From Alteriqipengyuania lutimaris (GTDB taxonomy: Bacteria; Pseudomonadota; Alphaproteobacteria; Sphingomonadales; Sphingomonadaceae), in the NCBI RefSeq assembly GCF_003363135.1, contig NZ_QRBB01000001.1:2330501-2394500 (forward strand): a stretch of 64,000 bases of DNA, written 5' to 3'. Numbering within the stretch: position 1 is the stretch's first letter; each line of letters opens with the position of its first letter. Under the pieces are notes generated by a model, which had not been told where the DNA came from, ran no database searches, and saw only the letters and a program-made list of their open reading frames with translations. Shown in pieces: positions 45,551 to 53,902 of the stretch. The translations under genes and the position numbers were made by a program.

Positions 45551-46642
45551 TCATCCGTAATAGCTCCCGAAACGGCGTCCGCTTGGGCTGAAATTCGCGC
45601 CATTGAGCACCAGCTTGATGTCCGGGCAGGCGCCGAGAAGCTGTGCGGCATCTTCCAGCGCGCTCTTGGCGGTGCGATCGGCACGCGCGATCAAGATCGT
45701 CTGGCCGACATGCTTCGCGATTTCGGCCGCGGGCGATGCGGCCAGCGCGGGCGGGCTGTCGACCAGCACGATCCGGTTCGGTGCCTGCGCGGTCAGCCGT
45801 TCGAAGATTTCTGCGGTGCGACGGCTGGAAAGCGCCTCGCTCGCATGGCTTGCCTGGCGGCCGGGAGGCAGCAGCCAGAGGCCTGCGATATCGGTCTTGA
45901 GCACGTGCGCTTCGACGCGGCTTTCCGCATCGGCCAGCACATCCATCAGCCCGGGCCGATCGGGCAGGCCGAACACCGCCTTGACCGAAGGGTTGGCGAT
46001 GTCGGCATCGATCAGTACCACTTCGAGATCGCGCTCCGCGGCCAGCGACAGCGCGAGATTGACCGCGCAGAAAGTCTTCCCTTCGTTCTCGTGCGGCGAT
46101 GTGACGAGAACGCGCCGCGACAGCGCCGATCCGCCCAGTCGTGCGGTTTCGAGCACCTGACGCTTCACGATGCGGAACTCCTCCGCCAAGGCGGACGCCT
46201 GCCCGTGGGGATCGATGAAGCCGCGCTCTCGCAGGTTGTTGAAATCGACCTCCACGCTCTCGCCACTGAGGGCGATGGGGTTCGCGCGCCCTTCGATCAC
46301 CGCGGGCGGCGGCGCGGAGGGTTGCGCGGCAACCGGCAGCGCGCTTTCGACAGGGGGTTCAATCTCGGAATGCGCGGGTTCGACTTCGGTCGGAACCGGA
46401 GCGGGCGCGGGTGCGGGTGCGGCAGAAGGTGCATGCGCGCTGTCGGGCTGGCGCTGCTCACGCCGCAGCGGCCGCGCGCGCTTCATCGGCACGTCGTCGA
46501 AGCTTCGCGGCATCGGAGCCGCGCCGAGATCGTTGAGCCCGAAGGCGCCGCTTGCCCGTTCGAGCAGAGAGCTGCGGTCCGGGCGTTCATCCCCGCGCTT
46601 ATCCTCGTCCCGAGGCGGCTTGATGGGTCGGTGTTCGGTCAT
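45551..46642 (-). CDS. XrtA-associated tyrosine autokinase
   Basis: A BY-kinase-like 363-residue ATPase that normally pairs with the chain-length determinant. The first ~120 residues are a proline-rich low-complexity region. The P-loop reads SPHENEGKT (Lys189, Thr190), the Walker A' motif VVLIDADIANPS, and Walker B RIVLVDSPPAL. The C-terminus ends GRRFGSYYG, with only two adjacent tyrosines available for autophosphorylation. It starts 10 bases after the chain-length gene. Confidence 0.9.
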   Translation of the reverse strand: MTEHRPIKPPRDEDKRGDERPDRSSLLERASGAFGLNDLGAAPMPRSFDDVPMKRARPLRREQRQPDSAHAPSAAPAPAPAPVPTEVEPAHSEIEPPVESALPVAAQPSAPPPAVIEGRANPIALSGESVEVDFNNLRERGFIDPHGQASALAEEFRIVKRQVLETARLGGSALSRRVLVTSPHENEGKTFCAVNLALSLAAERDLEVVLIDADIANPSVKAVFGLPDRPGLMDVLADAESRVEAHVLKTDIAGLWLLPPGRQASHASEALSSRRTAEIFERLTAQAPNRIVLVDSPPALAASPAAEIAKHVGQTILIARADRTAKSALEDAAQLLGACPDIKLVLNGANFSPSGRRFGSYYG

Positions 46643-46652
46643 GTCAGCCCCC

Positions 46653-48161
46653 TCACGCCACCACCTGGCCGACCTGGACGAACTCGATGCCCAGCAGGAT
46701 GACGAGCAGCCCGGCCAACGCGGCGGTGCTTACGTAGAAGAGGCGCAGCTGCCGCGCTTCGGCAGCCTTGCGGGCGGGTGGGACAATCCTGCTGATCGTG
46801 CCCGCCACCGGCAGGCCGAGCGACTTGCTCAGCCCCGAACTGGTCGAGAACGTGGAACGCAGCATGGTCAGCGCGATCGCCGTGCCCAGCCCCGCGCCCA
46901 CGCCGAGCACCATCACCGCCAGCAGCAGCAGCGGCCGGTTCGGCGCGGCGGGGCGCGTCGAGACGGCGGGTGCATCGATGATGTCGAAGCGGAACGAACT
47001 GCGCTCGCTTTCAACCTGGCTGCGCAGCTCCATCTCCTCGCGATCCTTGAGCAATTCGTCGTACTTGTTCTTGAGGACCTCGTAATCGCGCCCGATCCGC
47101 TTGGCTTCGGCAGCCAGGCCGGGTTCGCTCGCCTGGTCGGCGATCGTCATCGACATGTCGGCCTGCAGCGCAGCCTTGCGCGCCAGCAACGCCTGCACGG
47201 TCGCCTGGCGATCCGCACGCAGCGAGACGAGCGAGCTGTAGGCGGGATTGGGAATGCCCCCCGCACTGCCGCCGCCGCCCGACTGGCGCAGCAACTGGAC
47301 CTGCCGCAGCGCGGTCTGCATGTCCGGATGGTTGTTCTTGAGCCCACGGGCACGCAGCTGCGCGACCTGCGCTTCGGCCTGGTCGAGCGCGCTGCCCCCG
47401 CCTGCCCCGCCGGGCAGGGTCTGCGGCGTACCCGCAAGCTGCCCGGTAATCTGCGCGAGCGCGCTCTGCGCCGCCGCAAGATCCGCCTCGACTCCGCGCA
47501 TTTCGGAACGTGCGTTTTGCAGGCGAGACGAAATCGCCTCCGAGCCGCCGATCAGTTCAGGATGCTCGGCCTCGAATGCGGTGCGCCGTGCTTCCGCCTC
47601 TTCGAGTTCGCTGGCGCGTTGGTCCAGCTGGCGGTCGAGCATGGCCACGGCCTCGTTCACCTCGCCCCGCGTGCCCTCCACATTCGCCTCTCGGAAAATC
47701 TCGAGCAGCTTGTCCACGACGTCGCGCGCCAGTTGCGCGTTCTCGTTGTCGGTCAGGTGGCCTTCGCTCATATACGCGGTGATTTCGAAGAGATTGTCGT
47801 CCTCGCTGCGCACCTGCACCTTCTTCGCAAGACTGGCGATCGCGTTTTCCATGTCGCGCGGCGTGTTTACGCCCTCGCCCAGCCGGGTCGCTTCAACGAC
47901 CTGTCCCAGCGTCGAGGCGCTCGCCATCCGCTGGCGAACCCGCACGATGTCGTTCATGTCGCTGCCCGCGATGCCGATCTGCTTGGACAGCATATCGTCG
48001 AGCTGGATGAAGATGCGCGCCTGGCTTTCGTAGGTGTTCGGGATCGTGGCGACGAACAGCCAGCCCGTCAGGCACACGGCCCATGCGACGCCCAGTACCA
48101 GCCACTTGCGGCTCCAGGCGGAATAGAGCGCTGCGCGCACTTCATCGAAGAGTTCGTTCAC
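46653..48161 (-). CDS. XrtA-associated polysaccharide chain-length determinant
   Basis: Wzz-like inner-membrane protein of 502 residues. The GTG start (MNELFDEVRAALYSAWSRKW) precedes a helix at about 18-37, then a long periplasmic coiled coil (EVNEAVAMLDRQLDQRASELEEAEAR), an Asn-His-Pro motif (KNNHPDMQTALRQV) and a C-terminal helix pair ending LLGIEFVQVGQVVA. A longer upstream reading overlaps the export gene in another frame, so the GTG is preferred. It acts with the downstream autokinase. Confidence 0.91.
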   Translation of the reverse strand: MNELFDEVRAALYSAWSRKWLVLGVAWAVCLTGWLFVATIPNTYESQARIFIQLDDMLSKQIGIAGSDMNDIVRVRQRMASASTLGQVVEATRLGEGVNTPRDMENAIASLAKKVQVRSEDDNLFEITAYMSEGHLTDNENAQLARDVVDKLLEIFREANVEGTRGEVNEAVAMLDRQLDQRASELEEAEARRTAFEAEHPELIGGSEAISSRLQNARSEMRGVEADLAAAQSALAQITGQLAGTPQTLPGGAGGGSALDQAEAQVAQLRARGLKNNHPDMQTALRQVQLLRQSGGGGSAGGIPNPAYSSLVSLRADRQATVQALLARKAALQADMSMTIADQASEPGLAAEAKRIGRDYEVLKNKYDELLKDREEMELRSQVESERSSFRFDIIDAPAVSTRPAAPNRPLLLLAVMVLGVGAGLGTAIALTMLRSTFSTSSGLSKSLGLPVAGTISRIVPPARKAAEARQLRLFYVSTAALAGLLVILLGIEFVQVGQVVA

Positions 48162-48175
48162 GTGCGTCAGGCCCC

Positions 48176-48817
48176 CTAGAACGCGCTTTCGGGGATGATG
48201 ATGACGTCGCCGGGTGCGAGCATCACGTTGGCGTCGCTGTCGCCGCGCCGCAGCAGGTCGGACAGGCGCAGCGAATATTCGCGCTGGCGGCCGAGACGCG
48301 GATCGAAGCGGATCAGCTTGGCCCGGTTGCCCGCGGCAAATTCGCTCAGGCCACCAACTGCAATCATCGCGTCGAGCACCGTCATATTCGCACGGTAGGG
48401 GATCGACGCGGGCTTTTCGGTCGCGCCGATAATCCGCACCTGCTGGCTGAAGGTGCCTGCGAACTTGGTCACGATGACCGAGACGATCGGCTGTTCGATG
48501 AATTGCGACAGGTGCAGGCGGATATCCTCCTGCAGCATGGCCGGGGTCTTGCCCACGGCGGGCATATCGGTGACGAGCGGGATCGTGATCCGACCGTCGG
48601 GCCGCACCTGAATATTGGTCGCGCCCAGCTCCGGGTTGCGCCACACGTGGATCGACAATTCGTCGAGCGGGCCGATCACATATTCCTGACTCGGACCTTC
48701 CTGCGTCGCCACGAAATCCGCCGGAGGCAGTTCGGGGCCACCGCCGCCCATGCATCCTGCAAGCGCGACAAGGCCGAGGATTAGCGCCGAAAACTTCGCA
48801 ATTGCGCGATTGCGCAT
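48176..48817 (-). CDS. XrtA-associated polysaccharide export lipoprotein (Wza-like)
   Basis: A 213-residue outer-membrane auxiliary protein. MRNRAIAKFSALILGLVALAGC gives a lipoprotein signal (Cys22), and a GGAAGG site lies upstream. The mature part has YVIGPLDELSIHVWRNPEL, the polysaccharide-export domain, then GRITIPLVTDMPAVGKTP and a SLBB segment with VRIIGATEKPASIPYRANMTVLDAM. It is the first gene of the leftward polysaccharide operon. The chain-length gene begins 15 bases after its stop. Confidence 0.9.
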   Translation of the reverse strand: MRNRAIAKFSALILGLVALAGCMGGGGPELPPADFVATQEGPSQEYVIGPLDELSIHVWRNPELGATNIQVRPDGRITIPLVTDMPAVGKTPAMLQEDIRLHLSQFIEQPIVSVIVTKFAGTFSQQVRIIGATEKPASIPYRANMTVLDAMIAVGGLSEFAAGNRAKLIRFDPRLGRQREYSLRLSDLLRRGDSDANVMLAPGDVIIIPESAF

Positions 48818-49024
48818 GGGATAGATCCTTCCGTTAGTGTCGACCCGACGGCGCGCCCGCGGGGTGCGCACGCCTTCCTGTCCGACGATTTGGGATCTTT
48901 CCTCGTCAAAAAGGGTGAATATCCCGTTAGCTAAGGGACTTGTCTTGCGCCGTTCCCGATACGGGACGGGCAGGCACGAAGTGTTAACGGGGCTTTGTCT
49001 TCAGCGCGCTTCGAACAACGACGC
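48818..49024 (-). promoter_or_regulatory. Leader region between decarboxylase and polysaccharide export gene
   Basis: This 207-base gap follows the decarboxylase stop and precedes the export lipoprotein. It contains CGTTCCCGATACGGGACG, an imperfect inverted repeat, near 48951-48968, and a minus-strand TTGACG at 48904-48909 that could be a -35 element. I find no TGGCAC-N5-TTGC site, although sigma-54 (PrsR) control is typical for such loci. Confidence 0.35.
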
Positions 49025-50275
49025 TCACACCAGCATCTCGATCGCCGGTCCCTGCCCGAGGAAGTGCATCGGGCTAGCGCTCGCGCCGTAGGCCCCGGCG
49101 CAGAACACCGCGACGAGATCGCCCACCTCGGCGCGCGGCAACTCGGCCTTGTCGGACAGGCGATCCAGCGGCGTACACAGGCAGCCGACAACATTCGCAA
49201 TTTCAGTGGGTTGCTCGCCATACCTGGTAGCAATTGCGAGGGGGTAGTTGCGCCGGACCACCGCCCCGAAATTGCCCGATGCCGCCAGTTGGTGATGGAG
49301 GCCGCCATCGGTGATCAGAAAAATCTCGCCATGGCTTTCCTTCCGGTCGACGATCTGGGTCAGATATACTCCCGCCTCGCCCACCAGATAGCGCCCCAGT
49401 TCGATCGCCATCTCGGTCTCGGCGAGTTCGTCGGGCAAATTCGCAAGCCTCTCGCCCAGCGCCGCACCGACCGCCGCGATATCGAGCGGCTCGTTGCCTG
49501 CAAAATAGGGAATGCCGAAACCGCCGCCGAGATTGAGCGCGGGGCACGCACGTCCCACTTCCCGAGCAATCCGCGCGGCGAGATCGAGCACATGGCCCTG
49601 CGTCTCGATCACCGCGTCGGCCTCCAGAGTCTGGCTACCGGTATAGATGTGCAGCCCGCGCCATTCGGCCCCGCCCTCGATCAACGTGGCGATCAGCGCG
49701 GGCACGCGCTGTGCGTCGAGCCCGAACTGCTTGGCCCCGCCGCCCATCTTCATGCCCGATCCGCGCATGTCGAAATCGGGGTTCACCCGCACCGCGATCT
49801 TGGGCCGAACGCCGAGCTCCCGCCCGATTTCGAGCGCACGCGCACCCTCGGTCTCGCTTTCGCAGTTGAGCGTCACGCCCGCTTCTATGGCAGCGCGGAT
49901 CTCGCGCGGGCGCTTGCCCGGACCGGCGAAGCTGATGTGCGTGCCGTCGATCCCGACACCTTGCAGGATCGCGAGTTCGCCGCCCGAGGCGAGGTCGAAC
50001 CCGTCGACCAGCCCCGCCATGTGGGCGATCACATCGGGATGTGGGTTGGCCTTGACCGCGTAATGGATCGCGAGGCTTTCGGGCATTGCTGCGCGCAACG
50101 CGGCCATGCGCGCGTCGAGCATGGCGCGCGAATAGACGAACAGCGGCGTGTCGCCTGCTTCGTCGACCAGATCGCTCACCTTGCGCCCGCCTATGGCAAG
50201 CTCGCCATCGAGCGTCTCGAACCCTGCGGGAATCGGGCCGAGGGGCTTGGGGGCGTTTGCGTCACGCCTGCTCAT
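49025..50275 (-). CDS. XrtA-associated PLP-dependent decarboxylase
   Basis: A 416-residue decarboxylase of the diaminopimelate/ornithine type. The PLP lysine is Lys75 in IHYAVKANPHPDV, with GFDLASGGELAIL, GLHIYTGSQ and LNLGGGFGIPYFA as family features and VFCAGAYGASASPMHF at the end. The start MSRRDANAPKPLGPI overlaps the ligase stop by four bases (ATGA). Its substrate is unknown; it sits with a ligase and carrier protein rather than with lysine genes. Confidence 0.9.
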   Translation of the reverse strand: MSRRDANAPKPLGPIPAGFETLDGELAIGGRKVSDLVDEAGDTPLFVYSRAMLDARMAALRAAMPESLAIHYAVKANPHPDVIAHMAGLVDGFDLASGGELAILQGVGIDGTHISFAGPGKRPREIRAAIEAGVTLNCESETEGARALEIGRELGVRPKIAVRVNPDFDMRGSGMKMGGGAKQFGLDAQRVPALIATLIEGGAEWRGLHIYTGSQTLEADAVIETQGHVLDLAARIAREVGRACPALNLGGGFGIPYFAGNEPLDIAAVGAALGERLANLPDELAETEMAIELGRYLVGEAGVYLTQIVDRKESHGEIFLITDGGLHHQLAASGNFGAVVRRNYPLAIATRYGEQPTEIANVVGCLCTPLDRLSDKAELPRAEVGDLVAVFCAGAYGASASPMHFLGQGPAIEMLV

Positions 50276-51798
50276 GCCGCCAGCCTTTCGCTGATTTCGC
50301 GGTACAGCGCGGTGCGGTCGATCTTGCCATTAGGATTGACCGGCAGCGCATCGCGCCACTCGATCGCATGGGGTTGCATGAAGCTCGGCAGATCGCGCTT
50401 GAGCGCGGTACGCAGAGCATCGGGCGCATCCCCGCCCTGGTCTCCGCGAACCACCAGATGGACCGCCTGGCCAAGCTTCTCGTCGGCGACACCGAAGGCG
50501 ACCGCATCGCTCACCAGTCCCGTCGCCAGCGCCGCATCCTCGATTTCCTGCGGGCAAATGCGGTTGCCCGCACTCTTGATCATCGCATCGCGCCGCCCGA
50601 CGAAATAGAGCAGCCCGTCGGCATCGCGCTTCACATAGTCGCCCGACCAGACCGCCGTGCCGCCATAATGCGAATGGGCGGGCGCAGGGCGATATCGCTC
50701 CGCCGTGCGCTCCGCATCCTGCCAGTACCCTTGCGCGACCAGCGGCCCGCAATGGACGAGCTCGCCTTCCTCGCCCGGCTCGGCAGGCCCGCCCGCATCG
50801 TTCACCACCAGCACTTCCGCAAAGGGCACTGCGCGGCCCATCGATGTGGGATGCGTGGCGACCAGCGCGGGATCGAGGAAGGTCGAGCGGAACGCCTCGG
50901 TCAGGCCGTACATCGGGTAGATATCCGCCTGAGGCCACCTGTCACGCATCGCACCGATCAGGTCCGGCGTCAGCGCACCGCCCGAATTGGTCAGGCGCTT
51001 GAGGCTCGTCCCCTCGCCATCCCACTTCGCTTCGACCAGCTGGCGCCACAGCGGTGGCACGGCGGCGAGCGTCGTCGCGTCATGCTTTGCCACCGCCTTG
51101 GTGACGTCGCGCGGCATCAGATAGTCGAGCGGGGCGACGCAGCCGCCTGCATACCATGTCGAAAGCAGCTGATTCTGCCCGTAATCGAAGGCGAGCGGCA
51201 GTACGGCAAGCGTCACGTCGTCGCTGCGCAGCTTCAGGTAATGCGCCACGCTGACTGCGCCCAGCCACATGTTCGCGTGGCTGAGCACCACGCCCTTGGG
51301 CTTGCCGGTCGAACCAGAGGTATAGAGGATCGCGGCGACCGACTGCGGGTCGGCAGCCGACTTTGGCAGCGGATCGAAGGCGCGCGAAGCCTCCAGCGCG
51401 TCCGCCTCTTCCATGATCGCGCAACCTTCGGGCACGTCGCCGTCTTCCAGCGTCGCCAGCCGCGCGGGTGTGCCGATCAGCAGGCTCGCGCCGCTATCGA
51501 CGATGATGTGCGCCACCTGCGCGCGCTTGAGCATCGGGTTGACCGGCACGTGGATCAGTCCCGCCCGCGCTGCGGCCAGCGGCAGCAGACAGGTCAGCTC
51601 GCCCTTCGCTGCCCACGAGGCGACCCGCCCGCCGTCCTGCCCGATTTGCATGCGCAGCCATGCCGCCAGCCGACCGACACGTGTTCTTAAGTCGGCATGC
51701 GTAAGGGTGCCGTCACGCAATGCCAGCGCCGGATCGGCATCCGCGCCACGCTCGGTCAGATGGTCGAGCGGGTAGAGGGTCGGATCGGGCTGGGTCAT
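50272..51798 (-). CDS. XrtA-associated acyl-CoA ligase (AMP-forming)
   Basis: ANL-superfamily enzyme of 508 residues that would adenylate a carboxylic or amino acid. The AMP motif is ILYTSGSTGKPKGV (around 157-170), later PMYGLTEAFRSTFLDP and GDYVKRDADG, and the catalytic lysine lies in NPNGKIDR (Lys492). With the carrier protein to the right it may load an acyl or aminoacyl group onto ACP. It diverges from the GNAT gene with a 62-base gap. Confidence 0.9.
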   Translation of the reverse strand: MTQPDPTLYPLDHLTERGADADPALALRDGTLTHADLRTRVGRLAAWLRMQIGQDGGRVASWAAKGELTCLLPLAAARAGLIHVPVNPMLKRAQVAHIIVDSGASLLIGTPARLATLEDGDVPEGCAIMEEADALEASRAFDPLPKSAADPQSVAAILYTSGSTGKPKGVVLSHANMWLGAVSVAHYLKLRSDDVTLAVLPLAFDYGQNQLLSTWYAGGCVAPLDYLMPRDVTKAVAKHDATTLAAVPPLWRQLVEAKWDGEGTSLKRLTNSGGALTPDLIGAMRDRWPQADIYPMYGLTEAFRSTFLDPALVATHPTSMGRAVPFAEVLVVNDAGGPAEPGEEGELVHCGPLVAQGYWQDAERTAERYRPAPAHSHYGGTAVWSGDYVKRDADGLLYFVGRRDAMIKSAGNRICPQEIEDAALATGLVSDAVAFGVADEKLGQAVHLVVRGDQGGDAPDALRTALKRDLPSFMQPHAIEWRDALPVNPNGKIDRTALYREISERLAA

Positions 51799-51845
51799 GA
51801 GAGGGAGTGTCGGGCCTCGTGAAAGCGGAGACCGGTGGCTATCAC

Positions 51846-51852
51846 AAGGAGG
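51846..51852 (+). promoter_or_regulatory. Strong ribosome binding site that sets the GNAT start
   Basis: AAGGAGG is a perfect Shine-Dalgarno sequence, eight bases before a GTG codon. Because longer in-frame starts lack such a site, the GTG at 51861 is taken as the true start. Confidence 0.6.
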
Positions 51853-51860
51853 TTACCAAT

Positions 51861-52829
51861 GTGCAAGGCGCAGACGATGCGCCGGGCGCATATGCGTGGA
51901 CTTCGCCCTTCGCGCGGCCCGAATGGTTGGCGCTGCTGACCGAGGCGCGCACAGGCGCCTTCACCGTGCATGCAAATGACCCGGGCGGCGCTGCCAGTCT
52001 CGCCCTGTGCCGCACGGACGGGCGCGTGGAGGCATTGCGCAACTGGTACGCCTTCACCTGGCATCCGGAGGTATCGCCCGGCCCGCAAGGCGATGCCGCG
52101 CTTGAGAGGATCGCCCAAGACTTGAAGCGCGAAGCCCCGCGCGTCACGCTCTGGCCCCTGCCCGACGAGGATGGCGCCGCAACGCGGCTCGCCCACGCCT
52201 TCCGCAAGGCCGGCTGGGTGGTCGCGCTGACCCAGTGCGACGAAAATCATGTGCTGCCGGTGAAAGGCCGAAGCTTTGCCGAATATTGGGAGAGCCGCCC
52301 CGGGCGCATGCGCACGACCCTGAAGCGCAAGGCCAAGAAGGTCGAGGTCGAAATAGTCGAGCATTTCGATCCAAACCTCTGGAATGCATACGAAACCATC
52401 TACGCCAAGAGCTGGAAGCCGAGCGAGGACGAACCCGATCTGCTGCGCCGCTTCGCGCAGGCCGAAGGCGCGGCGGGACGCATTCGACTGGGCGTAGCGC
52501 ATGCCGACGGCATACCTGTCGCGGCGCAATTCTGGACGGTCGAGAATGGCGTCGCCTACATCCACAAGCTTGCGCACCTCAAAAGCGCCAAGCCAATTTC
52601 GCCGGGCACGACGCTTTCGGCAGCGCTGTTCGAGCATGTCATCGACCGCGACCATGTCGATCTGGTCGACTTCGGCACGGGCAATGATGCCTACAAGGCC
52701 GACTGGATGGAGATGGTGCGCCCCCGCTACCGGCTCGACGCGCTCGACCCGCGCCAGCCGCGCGCCTGGCTGCCGCTGGCGAAGAGCGCGGTTCGCGCCG
52801 TCCTTGCCAGCGTGCGGGCCCAGCGCTAG
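51861..52829 (+). CDS. GNAT-fold acyltransferase (XrtA locus)
   Basis: A 322-residue acyltransferase-like protein of the GNAT/FemAB fold. Recognisable parts are FHVLPVKGRSF-like core VLPVKGRSFAEYWESRPGRMRTTLKRKAKK and AQFWTVENGVAYIHKLAHL, then LVDFGTGNDAYKADWMEMV at the end, typical of BioF2-like GNAT domains. The GTG start is chosen from its AAGGAGG site. It is read away from the ligase-decarboxylase pair and leads into the carrier protein, so it is probably part of the same pathway. Acyl donor and acceptor are unknown. Confidence 0.8.
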   Translation: MQGADDAPGAYAWTSPFARPEWLALLTEARTGAFTVHANDPGGAASLALCRTDGRVEALRNWYAFTWHPEVSPGPQGDAALERIAQDLKREAPRVTLWPLPDEDGAATRLAHAFRKAGWVVALTQCDENHVLPVKGRSFAEYWESRPGRMRTTLKRKAKKVEVEIVEHFDPNLWNAYETIYAKSWKPSEDEPDLLRRFAQAEGAAGRIRLGVAHADGIPVAAQFWTVENGVAYIHKLAHLKSAKPISPGTTLSAALFEHVIDRDHVDLVDFGTGNDAYKADWMEMVRPRYRLDALDPRQPRAWLPLAKSAVRAVLASVRAQR

Positions 52830-52867
52830 GGCCACGGCCAATTTTCATTGGCGTCAGACTAAGGCTC

Positions 52868-53173
52868 ATGACTGCACAAACATCCCAGCCGGCGGACCGG
52901 ACCGGCCCCGCGCGCTCCACCATCGACCAGACGCTGCGCGCGATCCTGCGCGACGTGCTAGGCCTGTCCGAGGCGCGCACGGCAGAGCTCAAGCCCGAGA
53001 GCGGCTTGTTCGGCCACCTGCCCGAACTCGACAGCCAGGCGGTTGCCGACCTGCTGACCGAGATGGAAGACCGGTTCGACATCGTGATCGAGGACGACGA
53101 AATCGACGGCGACCATCTCGAGACCTATGGCGGCCTCCTCGCCCTCGCCGAAGCGAAGACTGTCGCTTCGTAA
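52868..53173 (+). CDS. Acyl carrier protein
   Basis: A 101-residue ACP. The phosphopantetheine site is Ser56 in PELDSQAVADLL, slightly changed from the usual D-S-L, in the helix II context LFGHLPELDSQAVADLLTEME. The protein is acidic (DEIDGDHLE). The N-terminal 20 residues are a polar extension. It lies among exosortase-associated genes and is not part of the fatty-acid cluster, so it likely serves the ligase nearby. Confidence 0.88.
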   Translation: MTAQTSQPADRTGPARSTIDQTLRAILRDVLGLSEARTAELKPESGLFGHLPELDSQAVADLLTEMEDRFDIVIEDDEIDGDHLETYGGLLALAEAKTVAS

Positions 53174-53185
53174 CATGTCCGCCAC

Positions 53186-53902
53186 GTGAGCACCCCCATC
53201 AAGTTCGTCGAATGGCCGTGCCCTGAAACGAACGGCCGCGACACGGATGGCCGGACCCGCACCGAAGCTGCACTGGTCTTCGATGGCGGGCGCACGGCGC
53301 GTCTGATGGTGATCCCGCCGCTGTTCGAGGAAGCCAACAAGCTGCGGCACACGCTCGTCGAAGTGATGCGCCGGCTCGATGTTGCGGGGATCGACGGCGT
53401 CCTGCCCGACCTGCCCGGCTGCAACGAGAGCCTCGCCCCGCTTGCCGAGCAGACGCTCGACGGCTGGCGTACGGCGGCGCGCGCAGCGGCGGAGCATTTC
53501 CACGCTACCGCCGTGCTGACAGTACGCGGGGGCGCTCTTTTAAGGCCTGCGGGCTTGCCCGGGTGGGACTATGCGCCGCAGGACGGCGGAGAAGTGCTAC
53601 GCTCGATGGTCCGCGCACGGCTGATCGCCAGCAAAGAAGCGGGTGCGCAGGAAACCCGTGAAGACATCGAGGCACTGGGGTGCACGCAGGGCGCCACGCT
53701 CGCCGGATGGCAGATCGGACCGCACATGTTTGCCGCGCTGAAGGCGGCAGAGCTTCCACCGCGCGAGGACGGCGTCGCCCTGATCGATCAGGAGGCCGTC
53801 GGGGGCCGCCCGCCATGGCTGCGCGCCGAACCAGATTACGATCCTGCCCAGGCCGATGCGATCGCCGCGATCATCGCGGTCGCGATGAGGCAGGCCGAAT
53901 GA
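53186..53902 (+). CDS. Exosortase A-associated hydrolase 2-like protein
   Basis: A 238-residue alpha/beta-hydrolase-like protein with IPPLFEEANKLRHTLVEVMR, which fits the locus hydrolase 2 family (PPFAEEMNK in relatives). The nucleophile elbow is not a normal G-x-S-x-G: the nearest candidate strand reads VLTVRGGALL, so it may be inactive as a hydrolase or use other chemistry. The start is GTG (MSTPIKFVEWPCPE), because the nearby ATG is followed by an in-frame stop. It overlaps hydrolase 1 by four bases. Confidence 0.78.
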   Translation: MSTPIKFVEWPCPETNGRDTDGRTRTEAALVFDGGRTARLMVIPPLFEEANKLRHTLVEVMRRLDVAGIDGVLPDLPGCNESLAPLAEQTLDGWRTAARAAAEHFHATAVLTVRGGALLRPAGLPGWDYAPQDGGEVLRSMVRARLIASKEAGAQETREDIEALGCTQGATLAGWQIGPHMFAALKAAELPPREDGVALIDQEAVGGRPPWLRAEPDYDPAQADAIAAIIAVAMRQAE

